Shown here: positions 1 to 6,049 of the stretch, one piece after another
Numbering within the stretch: position 1 is the stretch's first letter
Layout of the letters: the number at the start of each line of letters is the position of its first letter
Assembly (NCBI GenBank): GCA_014376325.1
Contig: JACMRP010000183.1
Location: 1 to 6,975, forward strand
Reading direction: 5' to 3'
From: Pseudobdellovibrionaceae bacterium
GTDB taxonomy: Bacteria > Bdellovibrionota > Bdellovibrionia > Bdellovibrionales > Bdellovibrionaceae
DNA length: 6,975 nucleotides
The notes under the pieces: model-generated
Database searches by the model: none
The model's input: the letters and a program-made list of their open reading frames with translations, nothing else
Told to the model about the DNA's origin: nothing
Made by a program: the position numbers and the translations under genes

Positions 1-771
1 GAAACCGTTTTGGCTCAAGAGCGCATCGACAAACAAGAAGACCAGATCCGGCACATCCAGCGCGTGGGGTTGATCGGCGAACTTGCGGCGGGCTTCGCGC
101 ACGACTTTAATAACATCCTCGCAATCGTGCTAGGTAATGTGGCGATCGTGAATCGTTTGCTAGGCCCTGAAGTATCACCCCCGGTGGCCAAAGCGGTGGG
201 CGGTATCCAAAGTGCGACACTTCGTGGGCAAACCTTGATCCAAAGAATTATGACCTTCGCTCGCCGTCAGGGCATCGATACTAAGCCGGTGAATCTGGGT
301 GGCGTGGTGAGTTCTATGTCCGAACTGATTCAGGTTGCCGTTTCGAAACGGAATAAGGTTTCGATCAACGCCCCCGCAAATCTGTGGATAGTCCGTGCGG
401 ATGTCAGCAGTTTTGAAAACGTGATTATCAATCTTTGCATTAATGCTCGCGATGCCATGCCGGAAGGCGGAGACTTAACGATCACGTTGGCAAATAAAGT
501 GGTCGGCGAAACAACCGATACGGTGGCGGCTGGAGACTACGTCACGGTCGCGGTTCAAGATACGGGCGTGGGCATTCCAAAAGAAATGCGCGATAAAATC
601 TTTGAGCCTTTCTTCACGACGAAAGAAGAAGGTCAAGGGACTGGTTTGGGACTGAGTACCGTGCAAAATTTTGTGCTGCAGAATTACGGTGCTGTAACAC
701 TTGAGTGCGGCGAGTCCGCAGGAACCACGTTCACAATTTATCTCCCACGTTTTCGCGGAGTTCCGACATAA
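1..771 (+). CDS. Sensor histidine kinase, C-terminal part (5' end outside window)
   Basis: This is the transmitter region of a two-component histidine kinase, which would autophosphorylate on histidine with ATP and pass the phosphate to a response regulator. The frame is open to the left edge; the TTG at 10 lies inside the gene and is not a credible start. Visible in order are the dimerisation/H-box with motif GELAAGFAHDFNNIL (phospho-acceptor His codon at 100-102), the N-box NLCINARDAM near codon 145, the G1 box DTGVGIP, the F-box FEPFFTT and the G2 box GTGLGLS. The HDFNN form of the H-box is typical of kinases that often carry PAS sensor domains or receivers. No receiver follows, since the protein ends about 35 residues after the G2 box. 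The stop TAA overlaps the next ATG (TAATG), so it is probably coupled to rnhA. The input signal cannot be judged because the N-terminus is missing. Confidence 0.93.
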   Translation, partial: ETVLAQERIDKQEDQIRHIQRVGLIGELAAGFAHDFNNILAIVLGNVAIVNRLLGPEVSPPVAKAVGGIQSATLRGQTLIQRIMTFARRQGIDTKPVNLGGVVSSMSELIQVAVSKRNKVSINAPANLWIVRADVSSFENVIINLCINARDAMPEGGDLTITLANKVVGETTDTVAAGDYVTVAVQDTGVGIPKEMRDKIFEPFFTTKEEGQGTGLGLSTVQNFVLQNYGAVTLECGESAGTTFTIYLPRFRGVPT

Positions 772-1526
772 TGATTGATAAAGAAAGTACCGGACACGAA
801 ATTATTATTTTTACGGACGGCGCATGCTCTGGCAACCCCGGCCCGGGGGGTTGGGGCGCGGTTGTCATTCAGCCAAGTGGCGTTGTCCAAGAGCTCGGGG
901 GCGGAGAGTCCGCAACCACCAATAACCGGATGGAGATGTCGGGCGTCCGTGGGGCCCTCGCTTCGCTCGCAAGGACTCCGGGGCCCGTGATCATTTATAC
1001 GGATTCTACTTACGTCATTCGCGGAATTACGCAGTGGGTTTGGGGCTGGAAAAAGAATTCGTGGAAAACTTCTGAAGGCAAAGAGGTTTCCAACAAAGAC
1101 ATCTGGCAAGATTTGTTCGACCTCGTGCAAGCACGCGGCAAGGGAACCATCGCGTGGAACTACGTTCGTGGACACATGGGTACACCGGGCAACGAGCGAT
1201 GCGACGAAATCGCCGTGGCATTTTCGAAAGGCCGGGGCTGGCGTTTTTTTAACGGCACTCTTGCGGAGTATGACATTGATATACTCAGTCTGCCAGAGTC
1301 CGAAGGTCTGCCAGAGATGAGGCCAAAAACTGAGGCGAAGCCCGCCGCGTTTTCTTACTTAAGCAGCATTGGCGGCATTGTCGTTCGGCATCGTGATTGG
1401 CTATCTTGCGAAAGACGCGTTAAGGGCAAATCGGGGGCAAAATTTAAAAAAACCAAATCTGCCGCGGACGAAAAAGACGTGTTACAGTCCTGGGGACTTA
1501 GCAGTTCCCAAATCAAAGAAGGTTAA
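771..1526 (+). CDS. rnhA: Ribonuclease HI with C-terminal hybrid-binding (viroplasmin-like) domain
   Basis: This enzyme cleaves the RNA strand of RNA/DNA hybrids, acting at R-loops and replication primers in the cytoplasm. Its 251 residues compare with about 155 for the minimal enzyme. The catalytic core spans roughly residues 9-155. The four acidic residues are D16 (in FTDGACSGNPG), E55 (NNRMEM), D78 (YTDST) and D145, and H135 sits in the flexible loop (RGHMGTPGNERCDE). A basic, Trp-rich handle region (WVWGWKKNSW) is present, as in E. coli RNase HI. A linker (about 156-192) leads to a second domain (about 193-242) with Y196, W210, C213 and GAKFKK at 222-227. This matches the hybrid-binding domain that usually lies at the N-terminus of RNase H1. 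The ATG at 771 is chosen because it overlaps the kinase stop and has GGAG 10 bases upstream. The frame stays open back to 705, but that extension overlaps the kinase and has no family match. The SDR gene follows after one base. Confidence 0.95.
   Translation: MIDKESTGHEIIIFTDGACSGNPGPGGWGAVVIQPSGVVQELGGGESATTNNRMEMSGVRGALASLARTPGPVIIYTDSTYVIRGITQWVWGWKKNSWKTSEGKEVSNKDIWQDLFDLVQARGKGTIAWNYVRGHMGTPGNERCDEIAVAFSKGRGWRFFNGTLAEYDIDILSLPESEGLPEMRPKTEAKPAAFSYLSSIGGIVVRHRDWLSCERRVKGKSGAKFKKTKSAADEKDVLQSWGLSSSQIKEG
1515..1522 (+). promoter_or_regulatory. Ribosome binding site of the SDR gene
   Basis: The purine-rich AAAGAAGG ends five bases before the ATG at 1528, inside the last codons of rnhA. It supports the start at 1528 over the in-frame ATG at 1369, which would add 53 residues that overlap rnhA and precede the usual SDR N-terminus. 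Confidence 0.7.
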
Positions 1527-1527
1527 T

Positions 1528-2301
1528 ATGGAAATCAAAAGTTCGCACATCATGATCACCGGCGCGAATCGCGGCATCGGCCGAGCTTTCGCTAAAACTT
1601 GTGCCGAAAGCGGTGCCCATCTCCACTTGATCATCCGTAAAAAAGAGGTCGACCTTGTAAAAGAACTCGAAAAGGCCGGGGCGGCTTCGGTCACGGTGTG
1701 GATCGCTGATTTATCCAGCCCCGCTTCGGTTGCGGACGTGATCGAAAAAACGTCGAAGCTTGAAGTAGATTTGCTTTTTAATAATGCAGGAGTCTTGACC
1801 GGAGGTTTGATCGAAGAGCAGACGGTTGCGGAAATCGATCAGATATTTCAGGTGAATGTGACTTCCGTCGTTCAACTGACCCGTGCTTTTATTCCACGCA
1901 TGCTGAAGCGGAAGCGTGGCAAAATCGTTAACAACTCCAGCGTCTCCGCTATCATGCATTTTCCCTGTGCATCGACTTATGCTGCAAGTAAGGCAGCCGT
2001 CATGGCGTTCACTAATTGCATAAAGCTAGAGCTTAAAAATACTGGCGTGAGTACTTTGTTGCTGATCACTCCGGGAATCAAAACGCGGATGTTCGATGAC
2101 ATCGCAAATCGCTATGCCAAAAATTTTAAAGTTCCTGAAGACTCGATCACTCCGCAAAAGTATGCGGACATGATCAAAGAGGCCGTGCTGAACGATCTTG
2201 AAGTTTTAGAGCCGCACGGTATGACGGGTGTCGGTCTGCAAATCGCTAAATTTTTACCTCCGTTGTTTAAGTGGGGCGTTCAATCCCGATTTCGCAGATA
2301 A
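1528..2301 (+). CDS. Classical short-chain dehydrogenase/reductase (SDR family)
   Basis: This is a 257-residue NAD(P)-dependent oxidoreductase with a Rossmann fold, of normal length for classical SDRs. Visible motifs are the cofactor-binding TGANRGIG (residues 11-18), D61 in ADLSS, NNAG (85-88), N110 of the catalytic tetrad, S138, and Y151-x3-K155 in STYAASKAA, followed by the PG motif at 182-183. A basic residue (R15) in the glycine-rich motif and R37/K38 after the second strand suggest a preference for NADP(H); this is inference. The C-terminus (about 236-257) is hydrophobic then basic and might touch the membrane. The substrate cannot be told from sequence, because SDRs of this type act on many alcohols, ketones, sterols and fatty acyl derivatives. 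The gene is the last of the + strand block, one base after rnhA, and is probably co-transcribed with it. No functional link to RNase H is evident. Confidence 0.92.
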   Translation: MEIKSSHIMITGANRGIGRAFAKTCAESGAHLHLIIRKKEVDLVKELEKAGAASVTVWIADLSSPASVADVIEKTSKLEVDLLFNNAGVLTGGLIEEQTVAEIDQIFQVNVTSVVQLTRAFIPRMLKRKRGKIVNNSSVSAIMHFPCASTYAASKAAVMAFTNCIKLELKNTGVSTLLLITPGIKTRMFDDIANRYAKNFKVPEDSITPQKYADMIKEAVLNDLEVLEPHGMTGVGLQIAKFLPPLFKWGVQSRFRR

Positions 2302-2321
2302 TTCTGGGGCAGCGACACATT

Positions 2322-2335
2322 TTTAAATATTTAAA
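2322..2335. repeat. AT-only perfect palindrome between convergent genes
   Basis: TTTAAATATTTAAA is a perfect 14-base palindrome in the 56-base gap between the SDR stop and the end of the convergent desaturase remnant. It is purely A and T, so it may simply reflect AT-rich intergenic sequence. It lacks the GC stem of an intrinsic terminator. Function unknown. Confidence 0.4.
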
Positions 2336-2357
2336 CTCTAGGAAATTTGAAGAGTCT

Positions 2358-2780
2358 TCACCGCTTGAAGAGCACCCTTAGTGGGTGCAAGAGTACTGCC
2401 CAGTACGTAGTTAAGTGAGTCTCTTGGTCGACCACTCCGGCACGTTCCACTTCGCGATTTGCGGGTAAAAAGAATGTGCCGAAGACGTGATCCCAAATGC
2501 ACAGAACTTTACCAAAAATAAGGCAGATACTTCCGGCGACACGCCGAAAAATATCAAGGGCAGAAAATAAAAGAACCAGTTCAGAAATAAATCCACCGGA
2601 TGAAAGCGTCCGGCATTTTCCCATCGCGATACTTGAAAAACTGACTGCAGCCACTAAATTAAATAAATGTTCCACCGCAATGAAGGGTCGTAATGCAATG
2701 TACATGGACCAAGATAAAATCAATAGCAGGGGATAGAATAAATATTGGACCGTCTTCCGAAGCATGGATTTAAAGCCCAT
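2358..2780 (-). pseudogene. Remnant of sterol desaturase / fatty acid hydroxylase family gene
   Basis: The - strand holds a 140-codon open frame, about half the usual 260-300 residues of this membrane di-iron family. Its C-terminal part (from about residue 90) reads LCIWDHVFGTFFLP followed by NREVERAGV and YWAVLLHPLR, closely matching the conserved end of the family (pattern NYG..L..WDRLFGTF.LP). The N-terminal part (YPLLLILSWSMYIAL) resembles the first membrane helix. Between them, a conserved family segment (GRFHPVDLFLNW, then FFGVSPEVSALFL) is read only in a different - strand frame, about 2620-2510. The three histidine boxes that bind the iron pair (HxxxH, HxxHH type) are absent in all these pieces. 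This points to at least two deletions with frame changes, so no active enzyme is expected. The ATG at 2780 lies eight bases after the lipoprotein stop, suggesting a former last gene of the nadB operon. A recoded short membrane protein is less likely but cannot be excluded. Confidence 0.75.
2372..2406. repeat. Two adjacent short inverted repeats in the 3' end of the remnant gene
   Basis: GCACCC (2372-2377) and GGGTGC (2383-2388) flank a five-base loop. Immediately after, GTACTG (2393-2398) and CAGTAC (2401-2406) form a second small inverted repeat. Both lie in the last codons of the - strand remnant, just inside the convergent gene boundary. Neither is followed by a T-run on either strand, so they are not classical intrinsic terminators. 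They could help slow transcription or stabilise 3' ends, but may be chance. Confidence 0.35.
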
Positions 2781-2788
2781 AGCAAAAT

Positions 2789-3388
2789 TTATTTATCACC
2801 GAAATTCAGCGTCACGGAACCGATGGCGCCAGTAAAGACCAGTCGAACCGGTTTGCCATCTGCATTTTTTGTATCTACCGGAAATGTGATTGAGTAAGGC
2901 GTCCCGTAACCGGTGTGGTAAGGATATTGGCTCTGAACTTCGCGGGTCAGCAGTTTGATCTTTACGGCCTTACCTTCATAACGTTGGCCATTGACGTCTA
3001 AAAAGACTTTCCAGAGAGTTTTGCTTTTATATAGGTCATCCCATTTTCTTTCTGGCGAATAGAAACTGACAAAAACCTCGGTCTGCTTCGCGGCTTTTTC
3101 GTTTGCGAGCCGGGTTTCTTCGGTCATCTTTGTCTGATCCCACTGAAACATGTGGGCGTTGTGCTCAAGCTGCGCTTGAACAACTTCCGAATTTACCAGG
3201 GTCGCCATGACGGTGATCGTATTGTTAAGGCCACTGTAATTTTCGACCCGGTCACTCCATTTATCGATGACCGCACCGTAGGCGTCTTCGGTCAGGACGT
3301 TGAGTCCTTTATCGTTCGTGGTTTTTGTTGCGCACGAGGCGAGGCCAAAAATTAAAAACCCAATAAGGAGTGGACCTATTTTAAACAT
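2789..3388 (-). CDS. Small lipoprotein of unknown function
   Basis: The product has 199 residues. A short signal peptide with one basic residue and a hydrophobic stretch (about 4-17) ends in the lipobox LASC, so C19 would be lipidated by Lgt and cleaved by signal peptidase II. The residue after the Cys is Ala, not Asp, which by the E. coli sorting rule favours the outer membrane. The mature part is soluble and mixed in charge, with Asn/Thr-rich early segments, a helix-like Glu/Lys/Ala region around residues 90-105, and a later region rich in beta-prone residues (VFLDVNGQRYEG, YSITFPVDT). I do not recognise a named domain. The ATG overlaps the stop of the upstream hydrolase gene by eight bases (ATGTTTAA), so translation is probably coupled. 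It may work at the cell surface with the lipid-active enzymes encoded beside it; that link rests only on gene order. Confidence 0.85.
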   Translation of the reverse strand: MFKIGPLLIGFLIFGLASCATKTTNDKGLNVLTEDAYGAVIDKWSDRVENYSGLNNTITVMATLVNSEVVQAQLEHNAHMFQWDQTKMTEETRLANEKAAKQTEVFVSFYSPERKWDDLYKSKTLWKVFLDVNGQRYEGKAVKIKLLTREVQSQYPYHTGYGTPYSITFPVDTKNADGKPVRLVFTGAIGSVTLNFGDK

Positions 3389-4247
3389 CTTTTTTTACCA
3401 CGCTGCTAAGAAAGTGACGAAGATCTTCGAAGGCAGTTTCGCGGACCAAGTCGTTATAAATTTCGTGTTTTGCATCTTTGTAAATTTTAAGTTCTTTTTC
3501 GCTGCTGCCAAGCTTTTCAAAGAAGCGCATCGCTTCGCTGGAGCTAATGACCGGGTCCTTGTCCGAAATTTGCATCAGCGTTTTAAATTTCAACTCCGGA
3601 GCTTTTGCCTGAACGATGGGAAAGCTTTCTAGAAATCCAAGGTAAACCGCGGCGCATATTCGGGCGTGCCTATAAGGATCCTGTTCTAATTCACGAATGA
3701 TTTCTGGATCGCGGGTCACGTCGGTGTTTCGAACTTCGTTCCACATGGTAACCGTCGGCAATAATTTTTTTATCCATTCAGCACCGACTTTTTTAAAGCC
3801 CGGAACCGCGACCCCGATCCCAAAAAGCGGTGAGCTATATACCAGTGCATCGGGTTTTATCTCTGGATGCTGAATCAAGGTCAGGGTTTCGACTAAGCAG
3901 CCCATCGAGTGCGAAAGTAAAACAAGGGGACCTTTTTGTACCGACGGTTCTGACAAAACAATTTTTAAAAATTCGTAATAATCTAAGCAGTAATCCTGAA
4001 TTCCGGCAGCGTAACCGCGGAGTCCGTCGCTGCGACCGTGTCCACGCATATCCCACGCGTAGATGGTCCAAGCTTGGTCTTTCAGAGCTTCGACAACGCG
4101 TTTGTAGCTTTCGGTGTGTTCGCCGTGACCGTGAGTGATTATGATGGTTCCGGTCGCTTTGGGATTTTCCCAAACTTGATAAAATAGATCGGCTTCTTTG
4201 TAACCTTTGAAGCGGCCTTCAGAGATTTTATAGGAATTCATTGTCAT
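3381..4247 (-). CDS. Alpha/beta hydrolase, monoglyceride lipase/lysophospholipase type
   Basis: This 288-residue serine hydrolase belongs to the Hydrolase_4 group (monoacylglycerol lipase, lysophospholipase PldB-like) and is of typical length. Motifs seen are the oxyanion-hole strand HGHGEHTESY (39-48), WDMRGHGRSDG (65-75), the nucleophile elbow SHSMG with S114, the likely acid D231 in SDKDPVIS, and the catalytic histidine H261 in DAKHEIYND. The stretch between about 140 and 215 would form the lid. No signal peptide is visible, so it should act in the cytoplasm or at the inner membrane face on monoglycerides, lysophospholipids or similar esters. The exact substrate is not deducible. It starts 18 bases after the nadB stop and overlaps the lipoprotein start by eight bases. 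A second ATG at codon 3 is equally possible; a weak AGG lies 3 bases before the first and 9 before the second. Confidence 0.92.
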   Translation of the reverse strand: MTMNSYKISEGRFKGYKEADLFYQVWENPKATGTIIITHGHGEHTESYKRVVEALKDQAWTIYAWDMRGHGRSDGLRGYAAGIQDYCLDYYEFLKIVLSEPSVQKGPLVLLSHSMGCLVETLTLIQHPEIKPDALVYSSPLFGIGVAVPGFKKVGAEWIKKLLPTVTMWNEVRNTDVTRDPEIIRELEQDPYRHARICAAVYLGFLESFPIVQAKAPELKFKTLMQISDKDPVISSSEAMRFFEKLGSSEKELKIYKDAKHEIYNDLVRETAFEDLRHFLSSVVKKDV

Positions 4248-4265
4248 GAGCCTATTGTGTCGAAG

Positions 4266-5915
4266 TTACCGGAGCCCGCGCAACAAAATTGTGTCCTGAG
4301 CGGTGGGATCCTGACGTCTTTCTCGGTCCAACTGTTTTATTTGGGGAACGAAAGGGTAATCCAAGTTGTAATGGATACCGCGAGACTCTTTTCGCCGAAG
4401 GGCGCATTCCACTGAAAGGTCCGCGACCATTGCGATATTTCGAAGCTCAATAATATCGCTGTGAATTTTTGAATTTGAGTAATACTCACGCACTTCAGAA
4501 ACGATATTTTGCAATCTGTGCTGCGCGCGTTCGAGTCGTTTGTTCGACCGCACAATGCCGACATAATTCCACATCAATCTGCGAATTTCTTCCCACATGT
4601 GGGATATGACGACCATTTCGTCGTCGTTGGATTCCACAGGATAGTGCCATTCCGAAGGATCGGTGGCGGTAACGTTTAAGGTGGACCAGCTTTTCTTTAA
4701 CTTTTCGCTGGCGTTGTGGGCCATGCACAAACACTCAAGTAACGAGTTTGAAGCAAGGCGGTTTGCTCCGTGCAAACCGGTACAGGCCGTTTCGCCGATG
4801 ACGTACAAACCTGGAATATCGGTCTGACCGTCTTGATCCGCGAGCACACCACCGCACAAATAATGCGCTGACGGCACGACCGGAATTGGCGTTTTGGTCA
4901 TGTCGATTCCAAATTCTAGGCACTTAGAATGTATTGCCGGAAATCTTTTACGCAAGAAATCAGGATCGAGTTTTGTCATGTCTAAATACACGCAAGGCGC
5001 GCCGGTTTTTTTCATTTCCGCATCGATGGATCTGGCCACGATATCACGGGGAGCGAGCGAACCGAGGACGTGGTACTTCTTCATGAAAGCTTCGCCCTGA
5101 GCGGTGATGAGCTCGCCACCTTCGCCGCGAAGTGCTTCTGAAATAAGCGAATTTCTAGCGTCCGGATGAAATAAACAAGTGGGATGAAACTGCATAAATT
5201 CCAAGTTCGCAACCCGCGCGCCCGCACGGTAAGCAATCGCGATTCCGTCGCCGGTAGCACCACTCCAGTTAGTCGTGTAAAGATAAACTTTGCCCGCGCC
5301 CCCCGTTGCTAGAACGACGGACTTTCCTAGGTACGCGTCGACAACGCCGGTGGTATTATTCAAGGCATAGACGCCCACACAGTGGGGAGGGGTCATGTCG
5401 TAGTTGTCTAAATGTTTGTTCAAAATCGCGTCGATCGCGAAATGACTTTCTAATATTTGGATATTTTCATTGGCGCGAACGAGCTTTAACAAAGCCTTGT
5501 GAACTTCGTGCCCCGTGTGGTCTTCAACGTGCAAAATCCGGCGATGAGAGTGTCCGCCTTCCCGCGTCAAATCGATGACGTTGGAGGGTTTTCCGTCTTC
5601 TGTTTTTAAGTCGAATTGCACTCCCCATTTTTGTAAATCTTCGATGCGATCCGGGGCCTGTTCAATAAAGTTACGAACGACACTTTCTTTGCAAAGTCCC
5701 GCGCCGGCCGTCAGCGTATCTTGAACGTGACTCTCAAAACTGTCCTCTGCCGCCATCACCGCGGCGATCCCGCCTTGGGCCATATTCGAATTGCTATCTG
5801 GAGCCTGGGATTTCGAGAGTATTAAAACTTTTCCGTGCGGGGCCATCTTCAGTGCGAGAGCTAAACCTGCGAGACCGGAACCTATAATCAGAATGTCACA
5901 ACGATGTGTCGCCAT
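4266..5915 (-). CDS. nadB: L-aspartate oxidase (NAD biosynthesis)
   Basis: NadB is a cytoplasmic flavoenzyme that oxidises L-aspartate to iminoaspartate, which NadA condenses with dihydroxyacetone phosphate to give quinolinate. The 549 residues match the usual 530-550. An FAD-binding GSGLAG lies at 12-17, followed by SNMAQGGIAA (43-52). Active-site residues known from the E. coli enzyme are in place: E119 within REGGHSHRR, H244 in QFHPT, R290 in LAPRDIVAR, H351 in SAHYLCGGV and R386 in HGANRLASNSLLE. E375 in GETACTGLHG contacts FAD in relatives. The EGGHSHRR signature helps separate it from succinate dehydrogenase or fumarate reductase flavoproteins. The C-terminal helical domain (about 430-549) is complete. 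ATG at 5915 fits the short N-terminus of the family, although its ribosome binding site is weak. It is the first gene of the - strand operon; nadA and nadC are not in this window. Confidence 0.97.
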   Translation of the reverse strand: MATHRCDILIIGSGLAGLALALKMAPHGKVLILSKSQAPDSNSNMAQGGIAAVMAAEDSFESHVQDTLTAGAGLCKESVVRNFIEQAPDRIEDLQKWGVQFDLKTEDGKPSNVIDLTREGGHSHRRILHVEDHTGHEVHKALLKLVRANENIQILESHFAIDAILNKHLDNYDMTPPHCVGVYALNNTTGVVDAYLGKSVVLATGGAGKVYLYTTNWSGATGDGIAIAYRAGARVANLEFMQFHPTCLFHPDARNSLISEALRGEGGELITAQGEAFMKKYHVLGSLAPRDIVARSIDAEMKKTGAPCVYLDMTKLDPDFLRKRFPAIHSKCLEFGIDMTKTPIPVVPSAHYLCGGVLADQDGQTDIPGLYVIGETACTGLHGANRLASNSLLECLCMAHNASEKLKKSWSTLNVTATDPSEWHYPVESNDDEMVVISHMWEEIRRLMWNYVGIVRSNKRLERAQHRLQNIVSEVREYYSNSKIHSDIIELRNIAMVADLSVECALRRKESRGIHYNLDYPFVPQIKQLDRERRQDPTAQDTILLRGLR

Positions 5916-5941
5916 GAGCTCTTTTATTCCTATTTCTAGGG

Positions 5942-5951
5942 CTTTGCAAAG
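5942..5951. promoter_or_regulatory. Palindrome CTTTGCAAAG upstream of nadB
   Basis: This perfect 10-base palindrome lies 26 bases before the nadB ATG, within the predicted nadB leader. A smaller inverted repeat, CCTA-tttc-TAGG (5929-5940), is next to it. The placement would suit a repressor site downstream of the promoter. I cannot match it to a known NAD-pathway regulator, and chance is a fair alternative. Confidence 0.3.
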
Positions 5952-5960
5952 GAGTCTTGC

Positions 5961-5990
5961 TTGATTCTTGCGGCTTTCTAAAATTACAAT
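5961..5990 (+). promoter_or_regulatory. Predicted sigma-70-type promoter of the sensor gene
   Basis: TTGATT (5961-5966) and TACAAT (5985-5990) are separated by 18 bases, close to the TTGACA/TATAAT consensus. Transcription would start near 5997, giving a leader of about 50 bases before the ATG at 6050. This rests on sequence matching only. Confidence 0.5.
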
Positions 5991-6012
5991 GGAATCAATA
6001 GGCTAAGCGCAA
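5983..6012 (-). promoter_or_regulatory. Possible nadB promoter, overlapping the divergent one
   Basis: On the - strand, TTGCGC (6012-6007) and TGTAAT (5988-5983) are 18 bases apart. The -10 is a five-of-six match while the -35 is weak. Transcription would start near 5976, about 60 bases before the nadB ATG. Its -10 shares four positions with the -10 of the divergent promoter, so the two would compete for polymerase. Confidence 0.3.
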
Positions 6013-6049
6013 GGCTGCGCGCGCTGAATGTAGCAGGGAAGCACAACGA

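Noticed and set aside
705..770. A longer rnhA start upstream of 771.
   Set aside because: It would overlap the kinase by 66 bases and add an N-terminus with no similarity to RNase HI. The TAATG start fits the usual position a few residues before the first strand.
738..1175. A 145-codon open frame on the - strand opposite rnhA.
   Set aside because: It lies fully antisense to a well-supported rnhA core, has Arg/Pro/Cys-rich composition typical of antisense frames, and shows no family motif.
1369..1527. An in-frame upstream ATG that would extend the SDR by 53 residues.
   Set aside because: The extension overlaps the hybrid-binding region of rnhA, and classical SDRs begin just before TGxxxGIG. 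A good ribosome binding site precedes the ATG at 1528.
2302..2406. A bidirectional intrinsic terminator between the convergent SDR and desaturase remnant.
   Set aside because: The hairpins are short, lie partly inside the remnant, and no T-run follows a GC-rich stem on either strand.
3300..3632. A 110-codon + strand open frame across the lipoprotein/hydrolase junction.
   Set aside because: It is antisense to two supported genes and has no recognisable motif or ribosome binding site.
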